Assembly: GCF_900117445.1 (NCBI RefSeq) | Contig: NZ_FPEJ01000001.1 | Span: 1,106,501 to 1,170,500, forward strand | From: Hyphomicrobium sp. NDB2Meth4 | GTDB taxonomy: Bacteria > Pseudomonadota > Alphaproteobacteria > Rhizobiales > Hyphomicrobiaceae | Length of the DNA stretch: 64,000 nucleotides | Direction of reading: 5' to 3' | Part shown: in pieces, positions 7,353 to 16,901 of the stretch | Layout: each line of letters begins with the position of its first letter | Numbering within the stretch: position 1 is the stretch's first letter | The notes under the pieces: model-generated | Told to the model about the DNA's origin: nothing | Database searches by the model: none | The model's input: only the letters and a program-made list of their open reading frames with translations | Program-made: the position numbers and the translations under genes

Positions 7353-8788
7353 CGACGCCAGGAAGCGTTGCCGCCCAAATCCCGACCAGAGCTGCACCAG
7401 TTGGTGCACGCGATTCCGGTTCGAAGGGCGATGCGCCCGCTGACGAGGGCGACAGCGGATTCGGCGACGTCCTCAACAAGCTCGAGCAGGACGACGGCCG
7501 CGCCACTAAGGATGTGGCACCGCGCCAGACATCGAGATCTGATCAGCGCATTGACGCGCAGGCGGAAGACGAAACCCAGCAGTCCGCGGGCACAGCCGAT
7601 GCGCCCGAAACGGACTTCGCCGCCGATCTCTTTGCCGAAATTGATCTCACCCTCGGCAGCGATGATACGCCCGATGACGTCGCAGTGCCTGCCCGCCAAG
7701 CGGTGGCCGCAGACGTGCTTGGCCTCAGTGCTATCGCCGCAGCGGCACTCAATGCCCAGCAGACGCCAGTTGCTACCGCGGCCGGAGCCCAGCAGCCGCA
7801 GCCGAGCTTGCCACAGCACACTGCAGTGCCGATCGTCGCTGACGTTGCCCAAGACCTCGCCAACGCCGCCGCCTCGGCCAATGATGCCGCTGCAGCATCC
7901 GGCCGTCCCGATGTCGACGGGGCTCTGCCCGGCGCACAGCAGCCGTCACCGGCTGATGCTATGGTGGAAAGTGCTGATGCAGAGCTCCCGCCCGCGCAGC
8001 TGGCAGCCAGCGCAGCAGCGGTGGTGCCACAGCGCAGCGAACCGCCGGGCCAGACGAAGCGCACCACCACAAGCGTTTTGCGTCAGGAAGCGCACTTCGC
8101 GCCGGTTACGTCGCCGGTGGCCGGGCCGCAACCTCACACTACAAATGAGGACGGCAAGTTGCCGGGTCAGGGAGCAGAGCTGCTGCCCGCCGATCAATCT
8201 GCGGCGACGCCCGTGGATGGCATCCTCACCTCCGCCGACGATCTGTCTTCCGCTATGACGCGACCGGCGCAGCAGATCGCCGATCAGATCGTCAATGATG
8301 CTGGCATCGGCCCAGAGTTCATCGAGCGCCTTGCCTCCCCGACCGATCAGACCGGCAGCAAGCCCGCGCTTAAGGTCCTCCACATTCAGTTGCAGCCGAT
8401 CGACCTCGGTACAGTGACCGTCCGCATGGAATTGAAGGACCAGGAACTCACCGTGCATGTCGAGGCCGATCGCAGCGACACCGCCGATATGATCCGCGCC
8501 GATCAGGATACGCTCGCCAAGCTTCTGCGCGGCGCGGGCTACAACATCGACACCGCTTCAGTGCGCATCGCCGATGCGGGCAGCTCCGGGCAGCAGGTTT
8601 CCCAGACCGGCGCCGGAACCAGCCTGCAATCGCAAGCGCAGTCGCAGTCCGGCCCGTCGGCGCACCAGCGCCAGGGACAGGGAGACGGGCAGCGCGGCTC
8701 GGCCAACGGTGACACTAACCCCCAGATCAGCCGGAACGACAGCTATGAGACGACCAATACTCGCTCTGGTGGCGGCGTTTATATCTAG
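7349..8788 (+). CDS. fliK: Flagellar hook-length control protein FliK (MotD)
   Basis: This secreted ruler protein sets hook length and triggers the export substrate switch; in rhizobia the gene after motC was first called motD and later recognised as fliK. The 479-residue product is Ala/Gln/Pro/Asp-rich and unstructured for most of its length, then has the Flg_hook domain around residues 325-410 (LQPIDLGTVTVRMELKDQEL, then ADTLAKLLRGAGY-like pattern), then a Ser/Gln-rich tail. ATG 7349 overlaps the motC stop. The gene overlaps the following transglycosylase by 44 bp. Confidence 0.88.
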   Translation: MTTPGSVAAQIPTRAAPVGARDSGSKGDAPADEGDSGFGDVLNKLEQDDGRATKDVAPRQTSRSDQRIDAQAEDETQQSAGTADAPETDFAADLFAEIDLTLGSDDTPDDVAVPARQAVAADVLGLSAIAAAALNAQQTPVATAAGAQQPQPSLPQHTAVPIVADVAQDLANAAASANDAAAASGRPDVDGALPGAQQPSPADAMVESADAELPPAQLAASAAAVVPQRSEPPGQTKRTTTSVLRQEAHFAPVTSPVAGPQPHTTNEDGKLPGQGAELLPADQSAATPVDGILTSADDLSSAMTRPAQQIADQIVNDAGIGPEFIERLASPTDQTGSKPALKVLHIQLQPIDLGTVTVRMELKDQELTVHVEADRSDTADMIRADQDTLAKLLRGAGYNIDTASVRIADAGSSGQQVSQTGAGTSLQSQAQSQSGPSAHQRQGQGDGQRGSANGDTNPQISRNDSYETTNTRSGGGVYI

Positions 8789-9308
8789 CGCGCCCGCGAT
8801 GGCGCTCGATAGCGGCGAAAACGTGTGCGAGCGCGAGCTCGTGCGTGCCGCTGCCATCCACAACGTCCCGCTCGGCATGCTCTATGCGATCGGCCTCTCA
8901 GAGTCCGGCCACGGCGGCACCTTGCAGCCTTATGCTTTGAACATCGATGGCCGCGCCGCCTATGAGCCCAGCAAGCCGGCGGCGCTCAGCACGTTCCGGC
9001 AGGCCAGCCGCGGCGGCGCCAAGCACATCGACATCGGCTGCATGCAGATCAACCACCGCTACCACTCGGAGAACTTCGGTTCGCTCGAGGAAATGTTCGA
9101 CCCGGCCAAGAACGTCGCTTACGCAGCGCGCTTTCTTAGCGAGCTGAAGGAACGCGAGGGTACGTGGACGAAGGCGATCGCCCGCTACCACGCCGGGCCA
9201 AACAATCTGCCGGCCCAAAAGTCCTATGTCTGCCGTGTCATTGGCAATATGGTCGAGGCGGGCTTTGGTGAGTGGACGACGGACGCACGCAGCTACTGCG
9301 GGCGTTAG
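8745..9308 (+). CDS. Secreted SLT-family lytic transglycosylase
   Basis: Lytic transglycosylases cleave the glycan strand of peptidoglycan; linked to flagellar operons they usually open a passage for the rod. The 187-residue product has a signal peptide (about residues 1-20, ending APAMA) and a goose-lysozyme-like SLT domain: ALSES-type motif GLSESGHGG with the catalytic Glu at residue 53, DIGCMQIN, and AIARYHAGPNN. ATG 8745 gives the signal peptide; the frame is open further upstream inside fliK. Last gene of the operon, or nearly so. Confidence 0.87.
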   Translation: MRRPILALVAAFISSAPAMALDSGENVCERELVRAAAIHNVPLGMLYAIGLSESGHGGTLQPYALNIDGRAAYEPSKPAALSTFRQASRGGAKHIDIGCMQINHRYHSENFGSLEEMFDPAKNVAYAARFLSELKEREGTWTKAIARYHAGPNNLPAQKSYVCRVIGNMVEAGFGEWTTDARSYCGR

Positions 9309-9355
9309 TGACTGATCATTGCGGCGGTGGGGAAATGCCGCGAGGGGGACGGACG

Positions 9356-9715
9356 ATGGCTGCAAACACGGGGCTGCTCGGTCCTTACCGGCTGAGCTAC
9401 GACGGGATCAATCACGCCGTCGCGCGGCGTACTGCGGGAGTTTTCGCGCTCGGCAGCACCGATCCCGGTGGCAACTTCCGCGTCAAGCACGTCGGCCGTT
9501 CCGACAGCGATGTGCGCAGCCGCCTATGCGAATGCATCGGCTCAGATGCGCTGTTCAAAGTGGGCTTTTTCGCTTCGGCGCGCGCTGCATTCGAAAAGGA
9601 ATGCGAGTTGTTTCACGACTTCGCCCCGCCCAGCAATCGCATCCATCCAAGCCGGCCTAAGGGAACGACGTGGGAGTGCCCGCGCTGCAAGATCTACCAC
9701 CACACCAAGCCTTGA
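9356..9715 (+). CDS. Small GIY-YIG-like protein with C-terminal CxxC
   Basis: A 119-residue protein of unknown function. The order AGVF (28-30), KHVGRS (44-49), RSRL with Arg 56, and EKECELF with Glu 80/82 resembles the GIY-YIG nuclease core (GIY, YIG, Arg, Glu), with the second motif changed to HVG. A C-terminal WECPRCKIYHH could bind zinc. ATG 9356 has GAGGGGG about 7 nt upstream; an ATG at 9335 is possible. It follows the transglycosylase in the same orientation after 47 nt. Confidence 0.6.
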   Translation: MAANTGLLGPYRLSYDGINHAVARRTAGVFALGSTDPGGNFRVKHVGRSDSDVRSRLCECIGSDALFKVGFFASARAAFEKECELFHDFAPPSNRIHPSRPKGTTWECPRCKIYHHTKP

Positions 9716-9743
9716 GCGCCGTGGACGATCGCCGCCGCTGCTA

Positions 9744-9932
9744 CTAGCGGCCGAGCAGCTTCAGCATATCGTCGAGCGCTGCCTGGTAGCCGTGATGCCA
9801 GTAGGCTTCCTCGCGCGATCCAGAATCCAGATGGCGCTGCTCCAGATTGGTTTGCACGGCCTGGCTTAGCAACCATTCGCGGATGCTGTCGCGGCGTTCT
9901 TCGATCACCGCCAGATTTCTATCGGCCGACAT
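9744..9932 (-). CDS. Small conserved-looking helical protein
   Basis: A 62-residue charged helical protein with no recognised family (begins MSADRNLAVIEERRDSIREW and contains EEAYWHHGYQAALDDMLKLL). It is the last minus-strand frame downstream of the chemotaxis operon, 137 nt after the previous stop, so it may have its own promoter. Coding is supported by the balanced amino-acid composition and lack of a better frame. Confidence 0.5.
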   Translation of the reverse strand: MSADRNLAVIEERRDSIREWLLSQAVQTNLEQRHLDSGSREEAYWHHGYQAALDDMLKLLGR

Positions 9933-10069
9933 TGATTGACCAACCCCACTGAAGCACTGCGCGCTCTTCGGCGCGTTGGATCGATCTTAGTTCAGAGGTC
10001 TTCGCGTCCCCTCAAAGCAATAGTTCGAATTGTTGCTTTTCGTATGTCCGAAGTTTTTGCCGCACCTCA

Positions 10070-10522
10070 TCACTGACACATCCTGCGCTTCATCGCGCGA
10101 TCGATCAGCATGTTGGCGACCATCATGCGGCGCGTCGCAATTTCGCGCTCGTGCGCCAGCACGCGGTCGGGATGATTGGCCATCGCGAACCGGCGCCGCA
10201 GACGCGCAAGCTCGGGCGATGTCATCTTGTCGGTGATGCGCAGCTCTGCCGAAATCGATTGCGGATCGGTTGCCATCGGCCGCCGCGGTGTTGGCTTGCG
10301 CGTGCTTTGCTGTTCGAGGTAGGCCTGCACCATCACTGAGAGGTTGGAAACGCGCAGCTCGCGGACCGCATCGGTGAGCACGTCGAGCAGCGACGGACCA
10401 ACAGGCCGCGGTCGTGCTGTTTCGCGCCACTGATCGCCATCGAGACCGGCAGCTCGCGCGGCCTCTTCGAGTACCTGCGCAAAGCCGGGCCGCGCCTTCG
10501 CATGATTCAGAAAAACTCGCAT
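10070..10522 (-). CDS. J-domain-like protein at end of che operon
   Basis: A 150-residue basic protein. The C-terminal part (about residues 96-148) has the pattern of a J-domain helix II, an HPDR turn (AMANHPDRV) and helix III (ATRRMMVANMLIDRAM). HPD is the signature by which J-domain proteins stimulate DnaK. The N-terminal part is not recognised. The start overlaps the preceding cheT-like gene by 16 bp, so it is translated with the chemotaxis genes. A true DnaK partner role is not established. Confidence 0.65.
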   Translation of the reverse strand: MRVFLNHAKARPGFAQVLEEAARAAGLDGDQWRETARPRPVGPSLLDVLTDAVRELRVSNLSVMVQAYLEQQSTRKPTPRRPMATDPQSISAELRITDKMTSPELARLRRRFAMANHPDRVLAHEREIATRRMMVANMLIDRAMKRRMCQ

Positions 10523-10881
10523 TCCTCGCCTCCCGCGTTGGCCTGCCGCGGCTGGCTCGGTTGCTTCAAGCGCTCTGACAGCGCAGCGAGCAGCACCGCA
10601 TCGCATGCCGAGCGCGTATCCAGCGTCCAGGCGTCCGGAGCGGTCGTTGCGATGTTGGCGAGAAACTTGGAAAGCCCGGCGAGGTTCTGCGTCACATGAT
10701 CGATGCCCTGCAGGACATCGAAGCACTGGGCATCGCGCAGCGATTGCCGCACGCCCGGCAGCTCCACAATCGTGTGCAGGCGCTCAACATCGGCGGCAAG
10801 CTGATGCAACTCTTCGCCGACGACCTCCAGCAACGCTGGAAGCGGCGTATGCGCAATGTCTGGCGCAGCAGGCTTACTCAT
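10507..10881 (-). CDS. CheT-like candidate CheY-P phosphatase
   Basis: A 124-residue, mostly helical protein directly downstream of cheD. It carries DHVTQ at residues 61-65, a DxxxQ motif in the helix QCFDVLQGIDHVTQNL. In CheZ the DxxxQ Asp and Gln bind Mg and position water to hydrolyse CheY-P, and Sinorhizobium CheT, at this same operon position, is reported to use DxxxQ. ATG 10881 has GGAAG 5 nt before it; a longer form from 10935 would overlap cheD. The name is inferred from motif and synteny. Confidence 0.65.
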   Translation of the reverse strand: MSKPAAPDIAHTPLPALLEVVGEELHQLAADVERLHTIVELPGVRQSLRDAQCFDVLQGIDHVTQNLAGLSKFLANIATTAPDAWTLDTRSACDAVLLAALSERLKQPSQPRQANAGGEECEFF

Positions 10882-10912
10882 GTACGCTTCCGGTCGCAGA
10901 GCGCCCGGCCCC

Positions 10913-11443
10913 TCAGAACAGTTCGAGATCTCCATCCGGCAACGGCTTCGGCACCGCCGCGGGTTTGGCTATGATACCCGCCTCACCGATAAAGATTTGC
11001 CGTGCACGGCCGGAAACCGGCCAATATTCCAGCCGCCGCCCCGAACTTCCGCCAAGGCTGCTGCTCACGATGGCGATTCCTTCGTTGCGCAGGAAGCCCT
11101 CGGCGAAGGTCGCGTTCATGCCGCCGACGTCCGAGTTCTTGAAGATCGTCCGCGCCCCGCCAAAAAGCTTGGCCTCGAGCCGCGCCCGGTTAGCGCCCAT
11201 CGACATCAATCCGTTGACGAGCAGTTCCATCAGATGCACGCCGTAGCGCTCGGCATCGCGCGTCTTCAGCCGCTCACCATCCCCCGGCAGCAGAAAGTGG
11301 TTCATGCCGCCGATGCGCGCCACGGGATCGCGAAGACATGCGGACACGCATGAGCCCAGCACCGTCGTCAGGACGAGATCGGGATCGTCCGAGACGTGGT
11401 ACTGGCCTTCCATCACGTGGCGTCTGGTAAGCGTTTGCGTCAT
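10913..11443 (-). CDS. cheD: Chemoreceptor glutamine deamidase CheD
   Basis: CheD deamidates glutamines in chemoreceptor methylation helices. The 176-residue protein has the CheD core with the catalytic Cys 32 in LGSCVSACL and His 49 in GGMNHFLLP, and the later AKLFGGA motif. ATG 11443 overlaps the cheY stop (TGATG); a TTG three bases upstream is in frame. The operon position, between the second cheY and the cheT-like gene, is that of rhizobial che operons. Confidence 0.94.
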   Translation of the reverse strand: MTQTLTRRHVMEGQYHVSDDPDLVLTTVLGSCVSACLRDPVARIGGMNHFLLPGDGERLKTRDAERYGVHLMELLVNGLMSMGANRARLEAKLFGGARTIFKNSDVGGMNATFAEGFLRNEGIAIVSSSLGGSSGRRLEYWPVSGRARQIFIGEAGIIAKPAAVPKPLPDGDLELF

Positions 11444-11832
11444 CAATTGAGCTTGCCGACGACGGCTTCGAGCGCTGTCTTCAGCGCCGGAACCGTGAAT
11501 GGCTTCGTCAGGTAGTTATTGATCCCGAACTGGATCGCCTTCTGCACCAGCTCCTTGTCGCCCTTGCCCGTTAGCATGATGAAGGGCAGCTTCTGCGTCG
11601 GCGTGTGCTGACGAATTGCGCGCAGCAGGCCGAGACCGTCGAGCTTGGGCATGTTGAAGTCCGAGATGACGAGGTGCGTCTGTTGCGTCATCACATGCTT
11701 CAGTCCCTGCTCGCCGTCCGATGCGAACGAGATGTTCTTGATCCCGATTTCCTGCAGTCCATCGCGCACCAGCATGCGGCTGGTCGTCGTATCATCAACG
11801 ATGAGGATCTTTAGTTGGTCTGCGAGTGCCAT
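11443..11832 (-). CDS. cheY: Chemotaxis response regulator CheY
   Basis: A 129-residue single-domain receiver. It has the acidic pair D13/D14, the phospho-acceptor D58 in [12 protein letters not shown]88 and K110 (LTKPF). It starts 1 nt inside the cheB stop (TAATG). By analogy with rhizobia, the cheY next to cheD (CheY2 there) is the one that acts on the motor, while the one next to cheA is the phosphate sink; that division of labour here is inference. Confidence 0.93.
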   Translation of the reverse strand: MALADQLKILIVDDTTTSRMLVRDGLQEIGIKNISFASDGEQGLKHVMTQQTHLVISDFNMPKLDGLGLLRAIRQHTPTQKLPFIMLTGKGDKELVQKAIQFGINNYLTKPFTVPALKTALEAVVGKLN

Positions 11833-12902
11833 TAGTTGTTCTCCCTCCCTTGACGACCGCGGAGATTGGTCATGACGAGAACCGCGTTTGCGATCCGATC
11901 AAGGGGAAGCTGTCGCTCCACCGCTCCGACTTCGAAAGCTGCTCTTGGCATGCCGTAGATGAGGCTGGACGCCTCGTCCTGACCAATTGTGCGTGCGCCG
12001 GCTTCGCGCATTTCCTTGAGACCTTGCGCGCCGTCGCGCCCCATTCCGGTGAGGATGACGCCGATCGCGTTCGATCCGGCATGTCGCGCAACCGAATGGA
12101 ACAATACGTCCACGGAAGGCGAATGCCCGTTGACAGCCGGAGCGGCGCGCAGCCGGCAGCGCAAGGCGCCACCGTTCTTCTCGACCTCGAGATGCTTCGG
12201 CCCGCCCGGCGCGATGTAGACGTGCCCGTTCTCGATCACCATGCCGTCGACTGCTTCCGAAACTTTCGGCGCGTTGAGGCGATCGAGCCGCGCCGCGAGG
12301 CTTGCCGTGAAATCCGGCGGCATGTGCTGCACGATCAGCGTCGGCGGGCAGTTCGCTGGAAACTGCGAGATCAGTGCCGACAACGCTTCGACGCCGCCGG
12401 TCGACGATCCGACGGCGACGATCCGCCCGTCGGGATCATAGGCATTGACGAGCGGGCGGCGCTGCTCGCGCGGGCCGGGCTCAGTGGCTGTCGCCATCGC
12501 ACGCGAGCGGACACGAGCGCCAGCCGCCGCCTTTACGATCCGCGGTAGTTCGGCGAAAGGCAGGGTATCGCCCGGCCCCGGCTTTGCAATGCACTCCACC
12601 GCGCCGATCTGCATGGCTTCGATCGCCGTCTCCGTGCCTTCGCCCGTGAGGTTCGACACCATCACCACCGGCGTCGGCCGCAGCCGCACGATCTTCTCCA
12701 GGAATTCGAGGCCGTTCATGCCCGGCATTTCGACGTCGAGCGTGATGACGTCCGGGTTATGCGTCTTGATGGCATCGCGCGCAGTCAGCGGATTGCTCGC
12801 CGTGCCGACGACTTCGATCTCCGGGTCGCGCCGCAGCGCGAGCGAGATGAGCCCGCGCATGGTGGCGGAATCATCGACAACCAGGACACGTACAGTTGTC
12901 AT
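11832..12902 (-). CDS. cheB: Chemotaxis methylesterase/deamidase CheB
   Basis: CheB demethylates chemoreceptors when phosphorylated by CheA. The 356-residue protein has an N-terminal receiver ([12 protein letters not shown], phospho-acceptor in [11 protein letters not shown]) and a C-terminal esterase with the Ser of [11 protein letters not shown], His of QHMPPDFT and Asp of [12 protein letters not shown] 12902 overlaps the cheR stop; the frame stays open upstream inside cheR, but the receiver begins immediately after this ATG. Confidence 0.95.
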   Translation of the reverse strand: MTTVRVLVVDDSATMRGLISLALRRDPEIEVVGTASNPLTARDAIKTHNPDVITLDVEMPGMNGLEFLEKIVRLRPTPVVMVSNLTGEGTETAIEAMQIGAVECIAKPGPGDTLPFAELPRIVKAAAGARVRSRAMATATEPGPREQRRPLVNAYDPDGRIVAVGSSTGGVEALSALISQFPANCPPTLIVQHMPPDFTASLAARLDRLNAPKVSEAVDGMVIENGHVYIAPGGPKHLEVEKNGGALRCRLRAAPAVNGHSPSVDVLFHSVARHAGSNAIGVILTGMGRDGAQGLKEMREAGARTIGQDEASSLIYGMPRAAFEVGAVERQLPLDRIANAVLVMTNLRGRQGRENN

Positions 12903-13792
12903 GCCGAAGTGCCCTCCCGCCGATAGGTTGTGATGGCCTCGTTGACGAAGAGCGGCGCAGCCTCGCCGAACACGCGCTCCGAGTGGCCGATATAGAGCCG
13001 CCCGCCAGGCACCAGCAGCGGTGCGAAGCGGCACCAGATGTCGACCTGCGTCGCTTCTTTGAAATAGATGAGCGCGTTGCGGCAGAAGATGGCGTGGAAC
13101 GGCCCGCGCATTGGCCACGGACCAATCAGGTTCAGCTTGCGAAACGCAACGAGCTTGCGCATCTCCTCACCGACACGCCAGCTCTTGCCGTCACGACCAT
13201 CGACGGACTTGAACCAGCGCTTGCGCGCATCGATGGGAATAGAGACGGTGGCGGCATCGCTGTAGATGCCCGCCTCGCCCCGCTGCAAGACATTTGGGTC
13301 GATGTCGCTCGCCAGCACTCTGACATTCAGCGAAGCTGCATCCGGAATGACCGACAGGATCGCCAGCGCTATTGAATAGGGCTCCTCACCGCTCGAGCAC
13401 GCAGCCGACCAGATGCGCACGGGAGCGCCGGAACGGGCCACTGAAACGAGCGGCGGCAGCACGTGCGTCTTCAGGTGCTCGAAATGATGCGGCTCGCGGA
13501 AGAAACGGGTGACGTTGGTCGTCAGCGCCGCCACCATCTCCTGGCGCTCCGCCGCGCCTTCGTCTCGCATCAACAGCGAGCAATAGCTTTGGAAGCTCTC
13601 TAGATGCAGCGCGCGCAACCGCTTCGCCAGTCGCGAATAGACGAGGCTGGCCTTCGACTCGGCAAGGTCGATACCCGCGTCATTGTAGGCGATATCCGCG
13701 ATCTGGCGGAAATCGTCCTTGGTGAGCGGAAACTCTCCCTCGATGAGCCGCTGACCGCGTCGGCCGGCAGTGCTCGCAGCGGCGGATGTCAT
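12899..13792 (-). CDS. cheR: Chemotaxis methyltransferase CheR
   Basis: CheR methylates glutamates on chemoreceptors using S-adenosylmethionine. The 297-residue protein has the all-helical N-terminal domain ([14 protein letters not shown]) and a Rossmann SAM domain with [22 protein letters not shown] and NALIYF. The receptor MCP at the head of the same operon ends in DWEEF, the type of C-terminal pentapeptide that tethers CheR. The gene overlaps cheB and cheW by 4 bp each. Confidence 0.95.
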   Translation of the reverse strand: MTSAAASTAGRRGQRLIEGEFPLTKDDFRQIADIAYNDAGIDLAESKASLVYSRLAKRLRALHLESFQSYCSLLMRDEGAAERQEMVAALTTNVTRFFREPHHFEHLKTHVLPPLVSVARSGAPVRIWSAACSSGEEPYSIALAILSVIPDAASLNVRVLASDIDPNVLQRGEAGIYSDAATVSIPIDARKRWFKSVDGRDGKSWRVGEEMRKLVAFRKLNLIGPWPMRGPFHAIFCRNALIYFKEATQVDIWCRFAPLLVPGGRLYIGHSERVFGEAAPLFVNEAITTYRREGTSA

Positions 13793-14280
13793 TGCACCTC
13801 GGTCCCTTCGCGTTCCGGCAGCACGCTATCGACGGAAAGGATGCTGAGCATTCGCCCTTCCATCGCCAGCAAGCCACACACGAAGTGCTTGGCCATGTCC
13901 GATGCAACGTCCGGCGGAGGCAGAATCTCGCTGGCAGTGACGGTAAGGATATCGGACACGGCATCGACCAGCAGTCCGACAACCTGGCTGCCGACCTGCA
14001 CGACGATGATGACGTGACGTCCCATCGCCTCAGCCGGCGGAAAGCCGAGCCGCACCGCAAGATCCATGATCGGCAGCACGGCGCCGCGCAAGTTGATGAC
14101 CCCGCGCACATACGACTGCGAGTGCGGCAGGACCGTCGCCGGCGTCCAGCCGCGGATCTCCCGCACCGCCATGACGTCGATGCAGAACTCCTGCTTACCG
14201 ACAGCGAATGCAATCAGCTCCCGGGCGGAGCTGGAACGGGATTGAAGAAGGGCTGCGCTGCTTTCGCTCATTGGATTCAT
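13789..14280 (-). CDS. cheW: Chemotaxis coupling protein CheW
   Basis: CheW links receptors to CheA in the signalling array. The 163-residue protein is a single CheW-like SH3-type domain with the markers [41 protein letters not shown] and [14 protein letters not shown] 14280 overlaps the cheA stop as ATGA; a second ATG at 14271 is possible. It has a short Ser-rich N-terminal extension. Confidence 0.95.
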   Translation of the reverse strand: MNPMSESSAALLQSRSSSARELIAFAVGKQEFCIDVMAVREIRGWTPATVLPHSQSYVRGVINLRGAVLPIMDLAVRLGFPPAEAMGRHVIIVVQVGSQVVGLLVDAVSDILTVTASEILPPPDVASDMAKHFVCGLLAMEGRMLSILSVDSVLPEREGTEVQ

Positions 14281-16517
14281 CCTGCCAGTGCAAGAACAGA
14301 TTCGGGGTTGCCGCCGTTACGCGAACCAGCGACGACGGCATCTACATCGACGATCAGGGCCACACGGCCATCGCCAAGAATTGTCGCGGCGGCGATGCCG
14401 GGCACGCGCCCATAGTTGGCTTCGAGACTCTTGATCACGACCTGGCGCTGGCCCTGGATGCCGTCCACCAGCAGTGCGCTCTGAGCACCGCCGTCAGATT
14501 CAACCAGCAGCGCAACACCAGCGCCTGGATCGGTGCTGTGGTTGCGATAACCGAGCTCCCGGCCGACATCGACCAAAGGAATGAAATTGTTGCGCAACGC
14601 GATGACGCGCGCCTCACCGCCAAACCCATGGATATCGCCGGGCTTAGGCTTCAGCGTTTCGATGATCGAAGTGAGCGGCACCACCAGAGTCTGGTCGGCA
14701 ACCGTGACGACCATGCCGTACAGCACGGCGAGCGTCAGCGGCAGGCTGAGCGTGAAGGTCGATCCGTGGCCCGGGCGCGACGTGATCGACACGCGTCCGC
14801 CAAGGGCCTGGATCGACCGCTTCACAACGTCCATGCCAACGCCGCGGCCGGAGATGTCCGAGATGGTCGATGCCGTCGAGAAGCCCGGCAGGAAGATGAG
14901 GTTGTCGACCTCGTCGTCCGTAAGCTGCGCATTGGCCGGAATAAGGCCCTTCTCCTCGGCGATCGCGCGTACGCGCGGCCGGTTGATTCCTGCTCCATCG
15001 TCGGCAATGTCGATGACGATGCGTCCCGAGCGGTGCGATGCCGAAAGCTTCACGAGGCCTTCCTCGCGCTTGCCCGCGGCGATGCGGTCCTCGGGCTTCT
15101 CCAATCCGTGATCGATGGCATTGCGGATCATGTGCGTGAGCGGATCGGCGAGCCGCTCGATGACCGTCTTGTCGACTTCTGTTCCCTCGCCCTCGGTGAC
15201 GAGCCGCACCTTCTTGTGCGTGGCGGCCGCCACCTCGCGCACGAGGCGCGGCATACGCTGGAACACAGATTTCACCGGCTGCGCACGGATGGCCATCACG
15301 CCTTCCTGGATGTCGCGCGTCAGTTGCTCGAATTCGTCGAGGCCGGTCGCGAATTCGGCCGAGCGCGCAAGTCCTGCCTCGCCCAGCCGCTGCGACAGCA
15401 TCGCCTGGTTTATCACCAGCTCGCCGACGAGGTTCATCAGCCGGTCAACGCGATCGAGATCGACGCGGATCGTCTGCTGTGCAGCCTCTCCGCTTGCTGA
15501 CTTGTCGCCCTTCTCCGCCTTGTCTGGTTTGCTCTCGCTCTTGGCGCTGTCGGGCTTCGCAGCGAAATCGGGGACAGCAACGGGGAATTCGGGGGCAGTA
15601 ACCGAAACGTCGGCGATGACCGCTTCCGCGATGGCAGGCTCGTCGGCAGCGGCGGCGACATCGACCGGCGCTTCGCGAATGCTGCGCAGCAGCGCTTCGA
15701 AGTCGGCATCCTCAACCGGCGGCGCGGCGCCGTTGTTCGCCGTAATCGTTAGATCGCAATCACCGTCGACGAATTCGAACACGGCGCGCACATCGTCTTC
15801 CGACTGCGTCGTCTTCAGTTCGATCATCCAGGCGAGATACGATCCTTCAGGATCAATCTCGCTGAGAGCAGGCACTGAGCTCGTGTCGCAAGAGACCGTC
15901 ATCTCGCCGAGACGGCCAAGCTCGCGCAGCAGCACCGCCGGCTCGTTCGCACTGGCGTAAAGGCTGGCGTGCGGCTTGAAGGTTACCGTGTATTCGAAGA
16001 CCGTCGGCTCCGGCTCAGTCGGCAGCTCCGCCGCTATGTCGTCGAAGGTTGGAAAGGCGACGGCCACGGGCGTGAACCCGAGGTCTTCGACGCTGTCCTC
16101 TTCGGCCAAATCGCCGGTAGCCACCGGCGTGCCACTCAGCGATGCCAGTTCCTCCGTTCCAGTGCGGATGCGCTCCGCGTCGACCGATCCGCCATCGCGG
16201 GCCACGCGCACCAGGTCCGCGAGAACGTCGGCCGATCGCAGCAGCACCTCGACGACGGCACCGGCCGGATCAAGACGCCCTTTGCGCACTTCATCGAGCA
16301 CCGTCTCGAACACGTGTGCAAAGCGCACGAGCTCATCGAGAGCGAACGCGCCAGCGCCGCCCTTGATCGAATGCACCGCGCGGAATACCGCGTTGACGAT
16401 CTCCGGATCCTCTCCGCCGCCTTCGATTTCCAGCAGGCCGGACTCCAGTTCAGCGAGCTGCTCCTCGCACTCCTGGAAGAAGATCTGTCTCAGCGAGTCC
16501 ATCTCGTTCCCCGCCAT
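14277..16517 (-). CDS. cheA: Chemotaxis histidine kinase CheA
   Basis: CheA autophosphorylates and passes phosphate to CheY and CheB. The 746-residue protein has an HPt domain with the phospho-acceptor His 49 in [12 protein letters not shown], a long acidic linker holding the CheY-binding region, a dimerisation helix ([15 protein letters not shown]), a GHKL ATPase domain ([41 protein letters not shown]) and a C-terminal CheW-like domain. It overlaps cheW by 4 bp and lies 18 nt after the upstream cheY. Confidence 0.96.
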   Translation of the reverse strand: MAGNEMDSLRQIFFQECEEQLAELESGLLEIEGGGEDPEIVNAVFRAVHSIKGGAGAFALDELVRFAHVFETVLDEVRKGRLDPAGAVVEVLLRSADVLADLVRVARDGGSVDAERIRTGTEELASLSGTPVATGDLAEEDSVEDLGFTPVAVAFPTFDDIAAELPTEPEPTVFEYTVTFKPHASLYASANEPAVLLRELGRLGEMTVSCDTSSVPALSEIDPEGSYLAWMIELKTTQSEDDVRAVFEFVDGDCDLTITANNGAAPPVEDADFEALLRSIREAPVDVAAAADEPAIAEAVIADVSVTAPEFPVAVPDFAAKPDSAKSESKPDKAEKGDKSASGEAAQQTIRVDLDRVDRLMNLVGELVINQAMLSQRLGEAGLARSAEFATGLDEFEQLTRDIQEGVMAIRAQPVKSVFQRMPRLVREVAAATHKKVRLVTEGEGTEVDKTVIERLADPLTHMIRNAIDHGLEKPEDRIAAGKREEGLVKLSASHRSGRIVIDIADDGAGINRPRVRAIAEEKGLIPANAQLTDDEVDNLIFLPGFSTASTISDISGRGVGMDVVKRSIQALGGRVSITSRPGHGSTFTLSLPLTLAVLYGMVVTVADQTLVVPLTSIIETLKPKPGDIHGFGGEARVIALRNNFIPLVDVGRELGYRNHSTDPGAGVALLVESDGGAQSALLVDGIQGQRQVVIKSLEANYGRVPGIAAATILGDGRVALIVDVDAVVAGSRNGGNPESVLALAG

Positions 16518-16535
16518 TATCCCCTCTCCGATCTA

Positions 16536-16901
16536 TCAGCCGGAAACCCGGCGGATCGCATCCACCAGCTTTACGGGATGGAACGGTTTGACGATCCAGC
16601 CGGTCGCGCCTGCGCTGCGGGCACGGCTCTTCTTCTCGGCGTCGCTTTCCGTGGTCAGCACCAGGATGGGAACCGCTCTATGCGATGTATCGCGACGCAC
16701 GTGCTCGATGAAGCCGAAGCCATCGAGTCGCGGCATGTTGATGTCGGTGATGATCACGTCGGCGCGCTTGTCCTGCAGCACCTCCAGCCCCTTGATGCCG
16801 TCTTCGGCCTGCAACACGTGGTACCCGGCATCTTCGAGCGCCAGCAGCAACATCTCCCGCATGGTGCGCGAGTCATCGACAGTGAGGATCGTCTTGCTCA
16901 T
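16536..16901 (-). CDS. cheY: Chemotaxis response regulator CheY (cheA-proximal)
   Basis: A 121-residue receiver with the acidic pair near residues 9-10, phospho-acceptor D53 in IITDINMPRLDG, T83/T84 and K105 (IVKPF). It is only modestly similar to the other CheY of the operon. In Sinorhizobium the cheY just upstream of cheA encodes CheY1, the phosphate sink, helped by CheS from the preceding gene. The same gene order here suggests the same role, by synteny. Confidence 0.92.
   Translation of the reverse strand: MSKTILTVDDSRTMREMLLLALEDAGYHVLQAEDGIKGLEVLQDKRADVIITDINMPRLDGFGFIEHVRRDTSHRAVPILVLTTESDAEKKSRARSAGATGWIVKPFHPVKLVDAIRRVSG

Noticed and set aside
14208-15500. Long plus-strand open frame inside cheA
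   Set aside because: Antisense shadow typical of high-GC coding DNA; cheA on the other strand is full length with all motifs.
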